This document shows positions 13,736 to 25,535 of a stretch of DNA of 64,000 nucleotides, piece by piece. The stretch is from Amblyornis subalaris (Eukaryota; Chordata; Aves; Passeriformes; Ptilonorhynchidae). The notes beneath the pieces were generated by a model. It worked only from the letters and a program-made list of their open reading frames with translations. It had not been told where the DNA came from and did no database searches. The stretch's first letter is position 1. Each line of letters begins with the position of its first letter. The translations under genes were made by a program, and so were the position numbers. The stretch spans positions 11,575,235 to 11,639,234 of the forward strand of contig JACAXG010000007.1 of NCBI GenBank assembly GCA_018881555.1, written 5' to 3'.

Positions 13736-14194
13736 CTCTAGAGATTAGGGCTATGAGTGCAGAGCCTCAGCCTAAGTCATGCTGAAGAGGCAGAAGGGAN
13801 GTTTCTCAATGAAGAGAGACTTCATTTGGAAGGCAGAAGCTCAAAGCAGACTGGGCTGTGAAAGATCTGCAACCAGATGNAAGAATATCCAGCTTTGCCC
13901 AAGGCACAAGCCTTGGAAGTTAACCCACTTGGTTGCATCTGTGACTCTCTGCTACTGGCAAAGTGCGTATATGGGCAGCCTCCCTGTTTTTGGGCAGATA
14001 GGGGCATCCTGTCCTCTTTTGTTTTGATCAGTACTGCTGCACCAAGGGAGTACAAATGAAAAACTTGAGGCTGCTGGCCCCGATTTTGTCTTTGGTTTTA
14101 CCTTTTCTAAAAAAACTCAACCGTTCTTACAAAGGTAGTGTCCTTGGGGTTTGTAGCATTTGCGGGAATCTCACCACATGGAAACTTACTTTTG

Positions 14195-14500
14195 GTGTCA
14201 TATTTTCATTTAAATACCTAAAGGTCTGGTGCTATTTTAGGCATTTGGGTGAATAGAGTCTTGCTGTTGCATGTGGGAAGAGGCTTGAGGGCTCTCCTCT
14301 TGTACCTCTATGAATAGCGCGTGTGACTGATTTAGCAACTGATTTGAAAATATAAGGTCTGCTGAGGCCACGGAATAAGTACCTACACCCTTTGCATGCA
14401 TGACTTCCACTGAAATAAGTGGAGTTGTGGTTTTTTTTGAAGTGAACCTGGGTTTGGCTCCTAAATCACNTGGGTGTGATAAGAGATTTGACCAGATCCA
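14195..14500. repeat. Ancient sauropsid repeat, degenerate
   Basis: Several phrases typical of one old sauropsid repeat group occur in order: TTTAAATACCTAAAGGTCTG, TTTTAGGCATTTGGGTG, GACTTCCACTGAAATAAGTG with GAGTTGTGG, and GGCTCCTAAATCAC followed by a GGGTGTGAT block. Individually they are weak, but their clustering within 300 bases supports a decayed copy. The family name is uncertain. A screen against sauropsid repeat consensus sequences would decide it. Confidence 0.45.
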
Positions 14501-15504
14501 AGTCACGCAGTATAGGTCCCTTTGCAATCAATGAGATGACTCATTCTAATACCTCATCCTCAGATATTACTCATTGCTGGTGCTTCATCCTGCACATGTC
14601 CAGCTGATGGAAGTGCTTCTCCCATCAGCCATGGTGTCCTCACATGAGATGTGTGCAATCTGCTGGTGCCTCCTTTCCTCTCTTTCTCTTTTTTCTTGGA
14701 CCACATATCTACAATTTTAAGAGCAATTTCTGCTATTAAAAAAAATAATAAATTAATATAGCATAAGCAGTAAGTTTAGCCTTTAAGCTGCAGCAGCACA
14801 GTGCCTTTTGTAAAAGCACACAGCTGCTTTATGTATAACATGTGCATGATTTAAACCTCATGGGTTGCTTTCCATGATCAACCATTTTATAGAGGAACAC
14901 ACACACATCCGAGTAAGCGGATCTAAACCTATTGAGGCTAACCCTTTGAGACTGACTTTTGCATGTCCTTATTATATNGAGCCTCCAAAAGACTGGAAAG
15001 ACATTTTGTCAGTGTCAGTGTATCCCTGGGCTAGGCCTGACACCAAATAAAAGAAAAAAAAGCCCTGCAAATGCTCAAGGCAGAGGCTAGGAAAGAAGCA
15101 GCATTGAGTAAACAGATGGGGTGGGCCAAAATTAAGAGCAGGATGGTTATGGTAACTGTAATGTGCAGAAGTCACACTACATCAGCTGGCTAATCAGTGC
15201 TGAATGATTTGTAGGCNTCTCAGCAGAGGTGAGTTTTAAGGAGGTTTGAAGGAGAACAGTGTCGTGGCTCTGCAGATTTGTACTCCTCTCCTGCAAAAAG
15301 AGGGACTCTGAAAAAGGCCTGAAGATTATTACTTCACTGCTGCTTTTCTGTATATATTTTTCTTTTTCTACATTCTTTTTCTTATGTATTTTTTCTTGTT
15401 AATTTTTTTTTAATTCTTTTTTTCTCCACATTTGCTACAGAGTCCCTCTAATGAGCNAGGGTGGTTGTCGGTCCAGATGCTGCACTGTAAATGCTATTTT
15501 TTAA

Positions 15505-15593
15505 ACCAGCTGAGAATCTGGCCTGATATTTAGCAGTCGCTTAGTACTTTCATCTTCAAAGTACTGTGCAAACATTAATTAATTCTGCTGGGG
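15505..15593 (+). repeat. MIR/L2-like sauropsid repeat fragment
   Basis: The stretch contains CTGAGAATCTGGCCTGATAT, then TTTCATCTTCAAAGTACTGT and GCAAACATTAATTAATTC. This resembles the 3' region of old amniote MIR/L2-type repeats, in which a CTTCAAAGCGCTTTACAAAC block is followed by an ATTAATTAAT block. The expected downstream part ending in a TTTTACAGATG block is not visible, so the copy is truncated or too eroded. Confidence 0.45.
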
Positions 15594-18304
15594 AGCATAC
15601 AAGAAGGTGCTGCTGGAATAGTTATGCAAACTGCAAAGCCACAAGAGATGGCAAGGACAGTGTTGCTGGGCTTGGGAGGTCTGTACTTACTTACATAATT
15701 CAGCAGAGGACCCCACAACAGGTGCTTTCATGGGAGAAAAATTGCTTTTAGGTACCTGTTTTTCCACTGAGTGGGTGCTTGGTGTTTTCAGTGGAAGAAT
15801 GTTGCTGCTGCCCTGCTGGGTAGATGGGCAGCCTGGGATTTCTGTTTCCACATCTATCCCCGCAGATGGATTCTAGCTTGCAGAGACAGTAACTCAGCAG
15901 CCAGGCAAATGCTCTGTGGATGCTCAGTGCTGAGGCAGAAAGAGGCTGTGCAGAAGTCAGGGCTGCAGTTCCATGCTTTTCACTTGGAAAGTGAATAAAC
16001 CACTCACAGCATTTGCGAATTTGGAGATGCGCAGTGCTCCAGTCTGCACTTGCGGCTCTTTGCATGTGAAAAACCATTTTGCCCGTGTGGATGTTGGCTT
16101 TGGCAGGAGTGAAAAAGCTCAGCAGAGCTGCACAAACAACTATGGGAAAGCCTTCCATCTTCTCTTAAGGACAGCATCAACAGCCTTTGNCATGGGCTGC
16201 AGTAACCTGCCCTGGAGAGGATGAGGAGAGTTCATCCATCCCGTGCTGCTGGCTCTTCACAAGCAGGACAGCAGCAGCGTTGGGAGCTGGCACAATCATC
16301 AGCATCTCCCAGCTGCACACCTAACACGCTCTGACGTGAGGCAATCAACATTGCCTGTGCTTTGAGACTTGCCTGGAGCACCACTTTTGAGTGAAAACAC
16401 AACTCCAGACACCGAATCCACTCAACCAGTCATTCTATTAAAAGGAGCTTTTGAAAGATCGTGCCTACTGATGCCGAATTATTAGCAGGGAACCATGCAA
16501 GCCTTATATGATTTGACTAATGCTGTATCAATNCATTCCAGGTTGAAATAGGCATCTAGAGGCAAGGAGGTGTGCAATTTTTTGGTGTGATGGGGGTAAG
16601 TCAGAGTGGGAGCACTGATGGAAGAGAAAGGGGAGGCAGAGGGATGCTTGATGCCAGAAAAAAACATGGCTGTAAAGAGATTTTGCTCGTTTGATGTCTG
16701 TCAGGCATGGGATGCAATTCTGTGCTATGGTCTGAAAGCTGAAGGCAAGGGGTGTCTTCATACTGAGTGGAAACAGGTCTTTGAACAAAAGTCAGATTCA
16801 GGTTTACGGGAGGGGAGCTGGGTTTTGACTTGGCTTTGTTGACCTTGCTCAGAGGAGCAGGTGGTGGTGAAGCTTTAAACTTCTCGCACAACTCATTTAA
16901 TAGCACTTAACACAATGACAGTTTTTAGAAGCTGTGCAAGTGTATTTAGAAAAAGTGTATTTCTTTTAGCTTTGGCAAAATAGGTAGATCAAATGTTCCT
17001 GATGGCAGGTTTGCATTTACTGAGATCCTACTGATAGCTTTCTGAATTTATTGTTCAAGTTGGCAAGTTAAGGAGCCAAGGAAAGAGAGATCATCATGAC
17101 TGAGGCAGTTGCTTTTCCAGTGTGCGTGGTCTATGCATTTAAGATAGTCAAATTATATCTAGAACTGCACCATTTTAATTTCCCGCTCTTCCTAAGATTT
17201 CTATAGATTAGCACGCTCAGAAATATTTCTTTTTAATCTCAAGATATTACCATGCCTAGGTTTGCATGAAAGGCAAGGCTGGATCTCTTGAGGCTTGAAA
17301 GCTGTAATCAAAGATGTTTATATGAAATTTTAGTGTTCCATCATATCTTACCGTCTTGGGAGTGAAAAAATAAACTTAATGAACCTGGATCAGACAGATT
17401 TGTGATGAAGTCCCAAAGAAGAGAGAGGGTTTGCAAGTAGCTGTGATTTTGCTGTGTGATTTTAATTTTATGGGCCCCTGTTGTTCAACGTTTTCTTCAG
17501 AGTAACTAAGAGTTGCATTAAATATTAAACAAACGGTGTGATGATTCATAAAGAGGGTCATGAGCTCCATATGCGAGTTAGAAATTTAATCTCCAGCTGG
17601 TTTCACTATAATCCATGTCATATGTCTGGGATCAGAGAACTACAGTGTCTTCAAATAATTAGTTAGTGATCAAAACAGAAAAAAAAATTCCATTGAAACA
17701 ATTTTCTCCTAGAAAAAGCTGTTTCTTCAAAACAAAATTGCTTGTTAAAGCTCATTAATTTTAATGGCGTTTTCTTTTGAGCGGAAGTGAGACAAAAATA
17801 ATTTGGAAAATGTCAGAATGTCTTCTTGATAGTTGCAGAATTGATCATAATTTTTTGCGTAAAATGTCTTGCATTTAGAGTTGTAACTCTTATTCTGTTT
17901 TAATAGGAAAATAGGAAAGTGAGACTTTTTCTTTTCATCAAATATAACCTATTTTAATTAACCTAAAATAACTTACTTTCTAGAATGCTGTTTCACCAAA
18001 AAGGAAAACTTGATTAGCTGTTTTCTGATATGTGTGTTTAATTTTAATACTAGTTCAGGTAGGGAACAAAGAATTAAAATCTCCAAGTCTTTTATTTGGA
18101 TTAGGAAATTAATTTTTCCCCTACTTCCCCCTGGAGCCCTGGAAAAATACCTGTCAGCCTTTCATTGCAGAGACAAATATGCTGAGGTTTTCCCCAGGCC
18201 TTGCAGAGGTTGCATCCTCCTTTGCATGACAATTAGGAGGGGATGCTGGAGGGTTACCATGTGAGTGAGGAACTTGTTCATCCTTTACAGCAGCCATGTG
18301 CGCG
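15594..18304. other. Noncoding DNA, no gene seen
   Basis: No exon was supported. The part from about 17640 to 18060 is strongly AT-rich, with phrases such as TTCCATTGAAACAATTTTCT that resemble old sauropsid repeats, too weakly for a firm call. Open frames on both strands around 15750-16220 overlap each other and carry no known domain. Confidence 0.45.
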
Positions 18305-18328
18305 CACACACACACACACACACACACA
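18305..18328. repeat. (CA)12 microsatellite
   Basis: Twelve uninterrupted CA units, preceded by a CGCG step and followed by an A run. CA repeats are the commonest polymorphic microsatellites in vertebrates. The adjacent alternating TGTGCGCGCA segment extends the alternating purine-pyrimidine character. Confidence 0.95.
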
Positions 18329-18530
18329 AAAAAGGCCAGTGCTCATCCACAGTTTTCCAAGAGCTTTTTCTATGCTGCAGCTTTCAGCCTGCACACGGGC
18401 GCACGCATGGCGTTTGCGTATTGTCTCAGTTGCATCTTCCCTTTGAGCTATAAGAGGTGTTTTTTGGGGGCATTTGNAGGTTAAATATTGAATCTGCACC
18501 CAAGAGATACCACGGAGGCAGTGGAAGTAC

Positions 18531-18590
18531 AGGCTCAGTTCTGGCTGGGTAGATTACTTCACGTGTGACCCTAAGTAAGAAGTGTTGCTG
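18531..18590 (+). repeat. Possible MIR fragment
   Basis: The sequence runs AGGCTCAGTTCTGGCTGGGT, then ACTTCACGTGTGACCCTAAG and TAAGAAGT. This follows the MIR core order (CAGCTCTGCC, ACTTGCTGTGTGACCTTGG, GCAAGTCAC). The copy is short and diverged, so this is a tentative call. Confidence 0.4.
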
Positions 18591-18864
18591 TTGGATTTGG
18601 TTGGTCAGCTCATGAAGTCAGTCACAGTGCATGCTTGAATTTAAAAGCAGGCACATGGATGCACACAGAATTTGAGTTTTAATGCCTACAGTGTCTGTAG
18701 AGCTCTGACAACACAACTATACTTAGTCTCCTGGGGNGGAGGGCTGTCTTTCTTGGTGTGTGGCTTGGGTCTTACCTCTTTCTTCANAAAGAAGTAGGCT
18801 ATGATGTTTCCTTACTTGTGACAGGATGATAGGATCTGGGAGTTACAGGAGGGCTGATGGGATG

Positions 18865-19010
18865 GGATCTGTGGGGTTACTGGTCCAGTCTCCTGTTCAG
18901 GGCAGGACAATTGTCTGCAGGAGACCAGCTTGGTGATGACTTTGTACAGCTGTTACCTTAAAAACCTCCAGGGATGAAGGTAGCACTGTCTCTCTTATTA
19001 CCTGTCAATA
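18865..19010 (-). mobile_element. CR1 LINE 3' fragment, eroded
   Basis: On the + strand the segment reads GGTCCAGTCTCCTGTTCAGG, GCAGGACAATTGTCTGCAGG, AGACCAGCTTGGTGATGACT and AAAACCTCCAGGGATGAAGG, then TTACCTG. This follows, block by block, the reverse complement of avian CR1 3' ends: GTTCCAACCCCC, TGGGCAGGGACACC, AGACCAGGTTGCTCAAAGCC, ACACTTCCAGGGATGGGG and GGGCAACCTG. The element is therefore on the - strand, 5'-truncated and inactive. CR1 is the dominant retroelement of birds, so this also supports the organism call. The blocks are recalled from the family consensus, not computed. Confidence 0.7.
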
Positions 19011-20070
19011 TCCAGGGCATTGAATGCTTGTTTGTTAATTCTTCTCTTATATTAATGGGAGAAATGTGTAGACATGAATAAATGCAAGGTAAGAAAAAAT
19101 AAGCTAGATTTAAAAAATAAAAAAATGACATCTACTTAACTGTGTTAAAAACATGTAATAGGGAAGCATGCAAATGATTACGCAAGCAGGAGTTTGGTAT
19201 CTAATTGTAAATTAGATAGACAGCTGCAGGGTATCAATAGACATATGGCAGGAATGTAAATAGTTTGCTCGCACTTTAGTGACATCCTGGAAAGCTGTGT
19301 GTAAACTTTCTGAAGTGAAGAGAGAAAAGACGATTTCCTGGAAAANAGGGTTTTCGAGAGAAATAATTGCTAATAAATAATCTGTGTCCCTCTGGAAGGC
19401 GAAAGTTTTATTTTGGCACTCGCTGAAAAAGCAGCTTCTAATCAGACTGCATTTTCTCGTTTGGCTGGCGAGCACCAAGCAGGCTGAGGAAGGTGCCAGT
19501 TGCATTGTGCGGTTGGAGCCATCATAGATCAGAGCAGCTCCTCCGTGGGACCTGCTGATTTCAGCATAACCTCCTGACAGATGCTTTGTGTCTACCAGGA
19601 TTTAGGGAAGATGACAAAGAGGAGGGTAAACAGTTGAGTAATTCAAGAGGGGGTGTCAGATTCCAGAAGGTAAATTCATACGCCAGTGGTCAACACTCCT
19701 AGGGCTTCNATCAAATGGAACACAAGGCTTGCCTGTGTACCAGCTGTAGGGATTGCTGCTGCTTANAGCGACCTTTAAAATAATATCTTGGTGGAGTGCA
19801 ATATTGTGAGGCACTGATTTTGGCTTATTTTGCAAGCCAGCAAAGCTGTCTAAATATTTAATGCTCTTTCGTTAATAGCTGGCCATCACCNTGTTTTGCT
19901 TTATATTAGGTGATACTATTGAGGCCATAAAAATTCCCAATCTGGTGATAGCTAATGTTGCTTCTCACATTATCTAAAAGATATAGCAAGAGTAAACCTT
20001 GAACAGCTTACTTGATTTCTGGATGGGTGTCTAGTGACTTACTTCTTAAATAATTCTTGTAAAGTTTGCA
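19011..20070. other. Noncoding DNA, no gene seen
   Basis: No exon or element was recognised. A 27-base segment flanked by an AG and a GTAAAC near 19600-19626 was considered as a microexon and rejected. Confidence 0.45.
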
Positions 20071-20166
20071 GTGGGCCAAATTCTGGTCCTTTTGAGGTCA
20101 ACAGTAGCTATTCCAGTTTACTTTGTTGAGTTCATGCANCTGCCTTGGGGACGGATTTCAGTCCCA
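20071..20166. repeat. Ancient sauropsid repeat fragment
   Basis: It contains GTGGGCCAAATTCTGGTCCT, TTTGAGGTCAACAGTAGC and GGGGACGGATTTCAGTCCC. Old bird and reptile repeats carry GGGCCAAATTCTG, GAAGTCAATGG and GGGCAGGATTTCACCCC in the same order. It is degenerate and the family name is uncertain. Confidence 0.45.
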
Positions 20167-22614
20167 TAGCTTGTTAATTGTAATTTTAGTCAAAGGACCA
20201 GACTTACTTAGCAACATTATTTAATTTTTTTTTTTAACAAGACAATTTCTGAAGGATGCAAAGAAGCTTTTATGGACTGGAAGCAGTGAAAGGAGAGCGA
20301 GGAAAATCAAAGAAATTCAGACATCAGTAATGTTTCAAAACTACATTTCACAAGGGAGTTTTCCTTAACTATCCTTCAAAGATGACATGACGGAAAATTT
20401 GGTTATTAATCAATGGTGCTCTCTCTTTGTTGGGTTCAAGAACACTTTTTAAAAATGAAGATTAACATCTGTTTTAGTCTACAAAGAATTTTTAGAATTG
20501 TAAAATTTTAAGTAACCATAAATTACTTAAAGTGTGTGGAGGATTAATATGGGAAGAAAAACACTTTCAAGCATTGTTCTTTAAGAGGTAAGCTTAGCCT
20601 GTGTAGTCATAAGAGTTATGTCATTGGTATATCCTTACCAAATAATTGCAAACATACAGCACAAATCAGTCCCTGGAATCAGTGGACACACAAATACACT
20701 ATAGGGAGTTTTATTACAGCAGAGCTTGAGAATTGCAAAACCAATTTTCCACAGAAAAATTGCTTTCATATGATCTGAGTGCCATGATTTGGTTTATTTG
20801 AAACACTGTAAGTCAAGCTGTTTGCTNGTGTGCCTAGCAGGCCTCTGTAATTCTACATTTATTTGTAAAGATCTAATTTAGAATAGAAATTATTCCCAGT
20901 GTTTGTAAATAAGAAACTGGAGCATTTCTTACGTGTGTGTATGCATGTGTGTATTTAACTGGTTAATTTTCCACTCATGATGCAGGAAGGAGTGGCTCTT
21001 NGCAACAGCCATTGCTTTCCAGAAGTTGCTTTGAAAGATGAGAGTTCTATTTTTCTCCTTTATTGCAGCACGTTTCTGATTTGGTTTGCAGCAAGCAGCG
21101 GACCTTGCAGTCAGCTCATGGCCATAATGCTGTGGATGTTTTCTTCCCATGGCTGGACTTTGGTATTTCAGTAGCCTCACACTGCTTTCTCAAAGCACCT
21201 CTGTGTTGGTGTTTCACTTAAAAATAACAGTAAGTTACGCCCCTGTTAGCTGTGGTGGCATTTGGCAATTTAATGGCAGGTCATCGGCATTTTAATGACT
21301 CTGCAGGCTCAGTTCTGCTCCAAATGAGTCTAGAGAACATCACGATGAAGATCTTTTCACATCCATGTTTGAAATAATTTGCTATGAAGAGGTGCTTTGT
21401 AGCATTAGGTGGTTTTCTGACTGTCAAAACATTGGTGTACTTCAGTGCTGAATGCTGGGAGCTGAATAGGCTGGGATTGTAAGCGTATAAAATGTCTTTT
21501 CTTCTTCTGGAAAGACTGGCCAGTATTTTTGTTGGTGGGCTTCTCTGGGAAGGCTAGGTGGAACTTGCTATTGGTAAAAGGAACCTGATGCTTTCTTTCA
21601 GTCTCACGAAGCCATAAGTAATTTCTTTTCTACTGTGTGGTTTTGCACTTACATGGCTAAGTCGAGTGCAGCGGGTGCTGAACCAGGCCCTCAAAGAATG
21701 CTTAGGAGTGAATTCCTGAAGTACTTAAACCCGTTTTTCACCAGCTACAGATGGATAGAGNGTTGATTCTTTGTAGCCTCCATGGGCTTCCCTGTGGTGA
21801 GACTTTCCCATATTCCCAGTNTTGTTTTCCATCAGTGTGGATATTTGGGTCACTATGTCCTCTCTTCTCCTCTCCCATCCGTAGCTTCCTTCTCTTCAAA
21901 TCTGTCTCCTCTTCGGACCCAGGTGTGACTGATAGGCAGCTCTGTGAAAAAATGAAGGTTCTGTTTGGGCAAGAGTGTNGCTGATTATTGCTTGCCTCTT
22001 TTAAAGCCCTCTTGGGTGTTTTTCAGTGCTTCAGCAAATATGTGGTCATTATATTCTTCTTCTGGCTTTCCCTTTCTAGTCTTAGTCCACTTCAGCTGTG
22101 CCTAAGGGCACTGTGCTACCCCAGGAGCCTGTAGGTCCCATGTTCCGTTGGGAAGATTCCCTGGTCCCAGTAAGGAAGACGCTCACTGATGCAAAACTGT
22201 TTCCAAGATAGTTTTGACTTGTTTTCACTCTCTTTGAAATAATTCAGGTTTCCCGGTGGGAATTTTGCTTTTGCATAATACTTTATCTTCTTGGAGTTCT
22301 GATGAAATGTCAAAGTGTGTGGAGCTTTTCCAGCTAGCTCAGTTTTGCCCTTCTGGAAAAAATGAGGTAGAGAGAAAAGCAAAGTCAGAAGTTTTGTCTT
22401 GCCTTTTTGAAGACTGGAAGCATTATTTTTAGCGAGATTTAAGGGCACAAAACTTTTTCGTAAGAGTTTAGCATTCAGAAGCTCCCATTATTCTTGCTAT
22501 CTTGGGTAACACACTAACCTGCTGAGAGAGAGAAAAAAAGAAAACTATTTAGAAAATATCTCCATCCACACCCCAATATATAACACTGCAGTGCCAGCTC
22601 CTGCTGGCTGGCTG
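20167..22614. other. Noncoding DNA, no gene seen
   Basis: AT-rich with a broken TG-rich patch near 20933-20953. A strong-looking acceptor (CTTTATTGCAG ending at 21068) is followed by an open frame that runs into a stop before the next good donor (GTAAGT at 21230), so no exon is called. The rest shows no recognisable element. Confidence 0.45.
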
Positions 22615-23075
22615 TCTTGATTAACATTTTCTGGATTGGTATAACTGAAGTTTGCATATAAATTACATGTTTACTAATGTACATTTTTATTTTCCATTGT
22701 CTTGGCTTGACAGAGGCTTCACCCTCTGGGCTTGCTGTGTTTCACTCTCTTACGTATTGAGNGAAGCTCAAAAGTCTTTCCCATACTTGTTCTCCATCTT
22801 TAAATGAAGATATTACACACCAAAGTTGAGCAGCACGGTCTTCTTTAATGCAATATGCAGTTTCCACTCAGATCACTTGCTCCTGATATAATTTATACAT
22901 GAATCATGAATTATGTTTGGATTCTCAGGAAGCAAAAATAAATTGGGTAGAGCCACATCCAATTATGTAATGAATTCCTCACGGTAAAATTTACAGCAGG
23001 GATGTTGCAAAGAGTAACACTGATAAAAGATTTGCTGCAGTATCTCCTGATAAAAACAAACCTCTGTCCATTTTA
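22615..23075. promoter_or_regulatory. Candidate conserved noncoding element
   Basis: Two AT-rich blocks (about 22615-22700 and 22840-23075) lack simple-sequence character and repeat motifs. They are dense in homeobox-type and POU-like words, such as CATGAATCATGAATTATG near 22902, CCAATTATGTAATGAATTCC near 22959, and TTGATTAACA. This composition is typical of conserved noncoding elements in vertebrate introns. Conservation itself cannot be seen from one sequence. Confidence 0.3.
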
Positions 23076-24799
23076 GGCATAGCAGAGCCATTTTGATTCA
23101 TACAATGAAATATTTNAAGGTGCATGGGATTGTTTTTCACTGTAGCTTAAGTGCCAGTGCATAGAACAAGGAGGAAAAGAAGTACTTGATGCAGTCTCNC
23201 TGAACAAAAGTTCTTTCCCAACATGTTGTAAAGAACCTGCTTCATAACTCTTTTTTATGTCTCTAAAAGCACTTTCTGTGCTGCATCTAACAGATTATAT
23301 TTTGAGGAGCTATTTCCTGACCCTCGACTTGACTTTTTTTAAACTCACTGCTGAACCCTGCCTTATGGGGCAAAATATGGCTCATGAGCTTTTGTAAGGT
23401 GAGCAAACAACCAGTGGCACTGGGAGAAGCATTGGCAATTTCACCTCTGTTTGCGGCATTGATTTCTTTTAATGGCTTTTTGTTTATATTTCTTTCCANG
23501 TGTTTCTAACTGTGCCTTGACCTGTTGCTTTTGATTCATTTTTCACTCAATACTCAAGTAGCCCAGGCTTGGGTCGTGTGGTACAGGTGTTTTTCTGAGC
23601 AGAACTTCCCCAATCTTTCCNATGAGATGTTCTTCTTCAAAACCCGTAATGTGGTTCCTAAAATCTGCATATCCATCGCAGCTGAAGGGTAAACAGGTGA
23701 ATACATCCATGGGGTTTGTGTTGAACAAATCTTCTGGTGCTGCAGCTCATATTAGAAAATTTTCATGATAGTGACCAATTACCTGTACCAAATAATCATC
23801 AATAGCTATTAAGGGAACATTTTCCTTTCTTTGCTTTGAATTTCCTGTCTCAGCAGATCTTCGAGCTAGTTTGCACCAAAAAACCACGTCTGTGTGGTGG
23901 GGAGCTGGCTCTTGTGTGGAAATCGGGACAGTCACATCCCAAGAGCTTTGCAAGTAGAACATCTTGGCGACTTCCATTTCTTAACATTATTTAATTGATA
24001 AGTGTACCTATTAGATTGATTACGTGAGATGTTGAAGCACGCCTACACAAGGGAAGAGGCTGGGACTCGGGCTTCTCATTCCTGCTGGATTTCAGAGCTC
24101 CTGGGGTGGTTTTAATTTTCCAAAAGCTTTACAGGTATAATCTTGGCCTGCTCTCAAGAAGATGATGAGAGGTTTGCCATCATCTTCAGCAGGCTGAGGA
24201 TTTCTCTGAATAGGATTTAAGGGGATGTGTGCTCTGATAAAGTTCAGGGTCAGAGAGAGAAAGAAAATGCCCTGTTTTTACACAAAAGCAGCCTTAAACT
24301 CTCTCGGGCCCAGAGCTCTTGCATGGTTTGGTATCACCTCTCCTGACAATGCATACACACATGATCCTCTGAAAGAAGGTGCTGGCTTTTGGAGGTCAGC
24401 CATTCCTGCTGTCCACATGGCTAAATGGAAAGGTGCAGGAGACATGGTTGAGGCAACCTCAGAGGGGGTTTCTAACCAGAGAGCGTGGTCTAAGCCGTCT
24501 TTTAGGTGACCACAATCTGTGGTTTGCATCAAGGGCTTTATAGTGGGAACATTGCCAAACCAAAAGGCATGTCTTCTGATGGGCTCTTCCAAAACTCAGN
24601 CTGAATTATTCCATTCCTTTGGTGATGAGACAAGTTCAGTGTTTTCCCCTCTGATCAAAGACATATTTGACAGGGCTGTTCTTCAATATATACCCAGTCC
24701 TAATCATACTGAATTTTGTACCAAGTGACTTCCAGTTGTGCAGGTCAAAGTGGAGCTGACAGGAGCTGGATGATTGTGCTCTCAGATCTGCTCAAACTG
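23076..24799. other. Noncoding DNA, no gene seen
   Basis: No splice-supported exon. Overlapping open frames on both strands at 24225-24592 have no recognisable domain. A small perfect inverted repeat of RUNX-like words lies at 24509-24523 (see findings). Confidence 0.45.
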
Positions 24800-24960
24800 C
24801 AGGCTTAGGGAAGGTGTCCCGAGTGAATGCTTTTTTGGACATCAAAAGCCNTAACAAAGTCAAGATGAACCATAAACTTCCTGAGAGTTTACAGCTTTCT
24901 CCATAGTCTTAGCTAAGCAAAACTTGATTTTTTTTTTTCCAAGTGCAAATTCAAGCTGAG
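24800..24960 (-). mobile_element. CR1-type LINE reverse transcriptase fragment, decayed
   Basis: Read on the - strand, the segment encodes HLDF, one residue, an ambiguous residue, then AFDV. This corresponds to the LDFSKAFD motif that carries the first catalytic aspartate of CR1/L2-type reverse transcriptases. On the + strand, CATCAAAAGCC and AAAGTCAAGATGAACCA match the antisense form of that region. A little further on, ACAGCTTTCTCC and GCTAAGCAAAACTTGATTTT match the antisense of the preceding CR1 coding region. It is broken by an insertion and stops, so it is inactive. It could belong to a CR1 relative such as L3. Confidence 0.55.
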
Positions 24961-25498
24961 ACAATAATTAGCATCCTGTTTGTTTGTTTGTCACCTTGAA
25001 GGAAGAAAGGTCAAATATATTCAGCCTGAGAACTACTTTGCCTTTNCCCCTTGAAGCATTTAATTAGATTTCTCATGTAATGTAAAAAAGAGATCGTAGA
25101 GAGCTTGCTGAAATGACTTATCCATTTAAGAGTTCTTTTTTTCCCTCTTTTTATTTCTTTCTNGCTTCATAGACCAATTTATAATTTTTCTGAAAAAGTG
25201 ACAGTTTTAAACACTTAACCCTTCTTGCAGAGAATAGGCAGGGTTTTTTTTTTTCTCTTTTAGAAGGGAAGGTTGTGAATCAACACAATGTACAAATAAA
25301 AAGACTTCTGTGTAATGCAGCTAGAGGCAGTTTAGAAAATTCCCAGAATGACTGTCTTACAGATTGTGCCTCCTTTTTCCCACCTCCCCCCNGTAATACA
25401 TACATAAATGCTGTATGCATAACTATTTTAAAACAGACTAATTATTTCTTGGATTTTTTTTCAGTATTTTTTCACCTGTTTCTCCTAGTTTTGTTTGG

Positions 25499-25535
25499 CT
25501 TTTCTTCCCCCCCCTCCCCCCCCCTTTTTTTTTTC
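25499..25535. repeat. Homopyrimidine tract (C8-T-C9-T10)
   Basis: Thirty-seven consecutive pyrimidines on the + strand, with a near mirror-symmetric core of C8, T, C9 followed by T10. The - strand is correspondingly a G9-A-G8 purine run. Such tracts can form triplex or quadruplex structures and are often length-variable and hard to sequence. Confidence 0.9.

Noticed and set aside
17640..18060. AT-rich segment resembling an old sauropsid repeat
   Set aside because: Only loose phrase similarity; not enough ordered matches for a call.
19600..19626. 27-base microexon candidate between CTACCAG and GTAAAC
   Set aside because: Such short pairs are expected by chance in 64 kb, and the nine-residue peptide carries no information.
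21069..21230. Exon after a strong acceptor at 21068
   Set aside because: The frame that opens at the acceptor meets a stop before the GTAAGT donor at 21230; another frame also stops at 21174.
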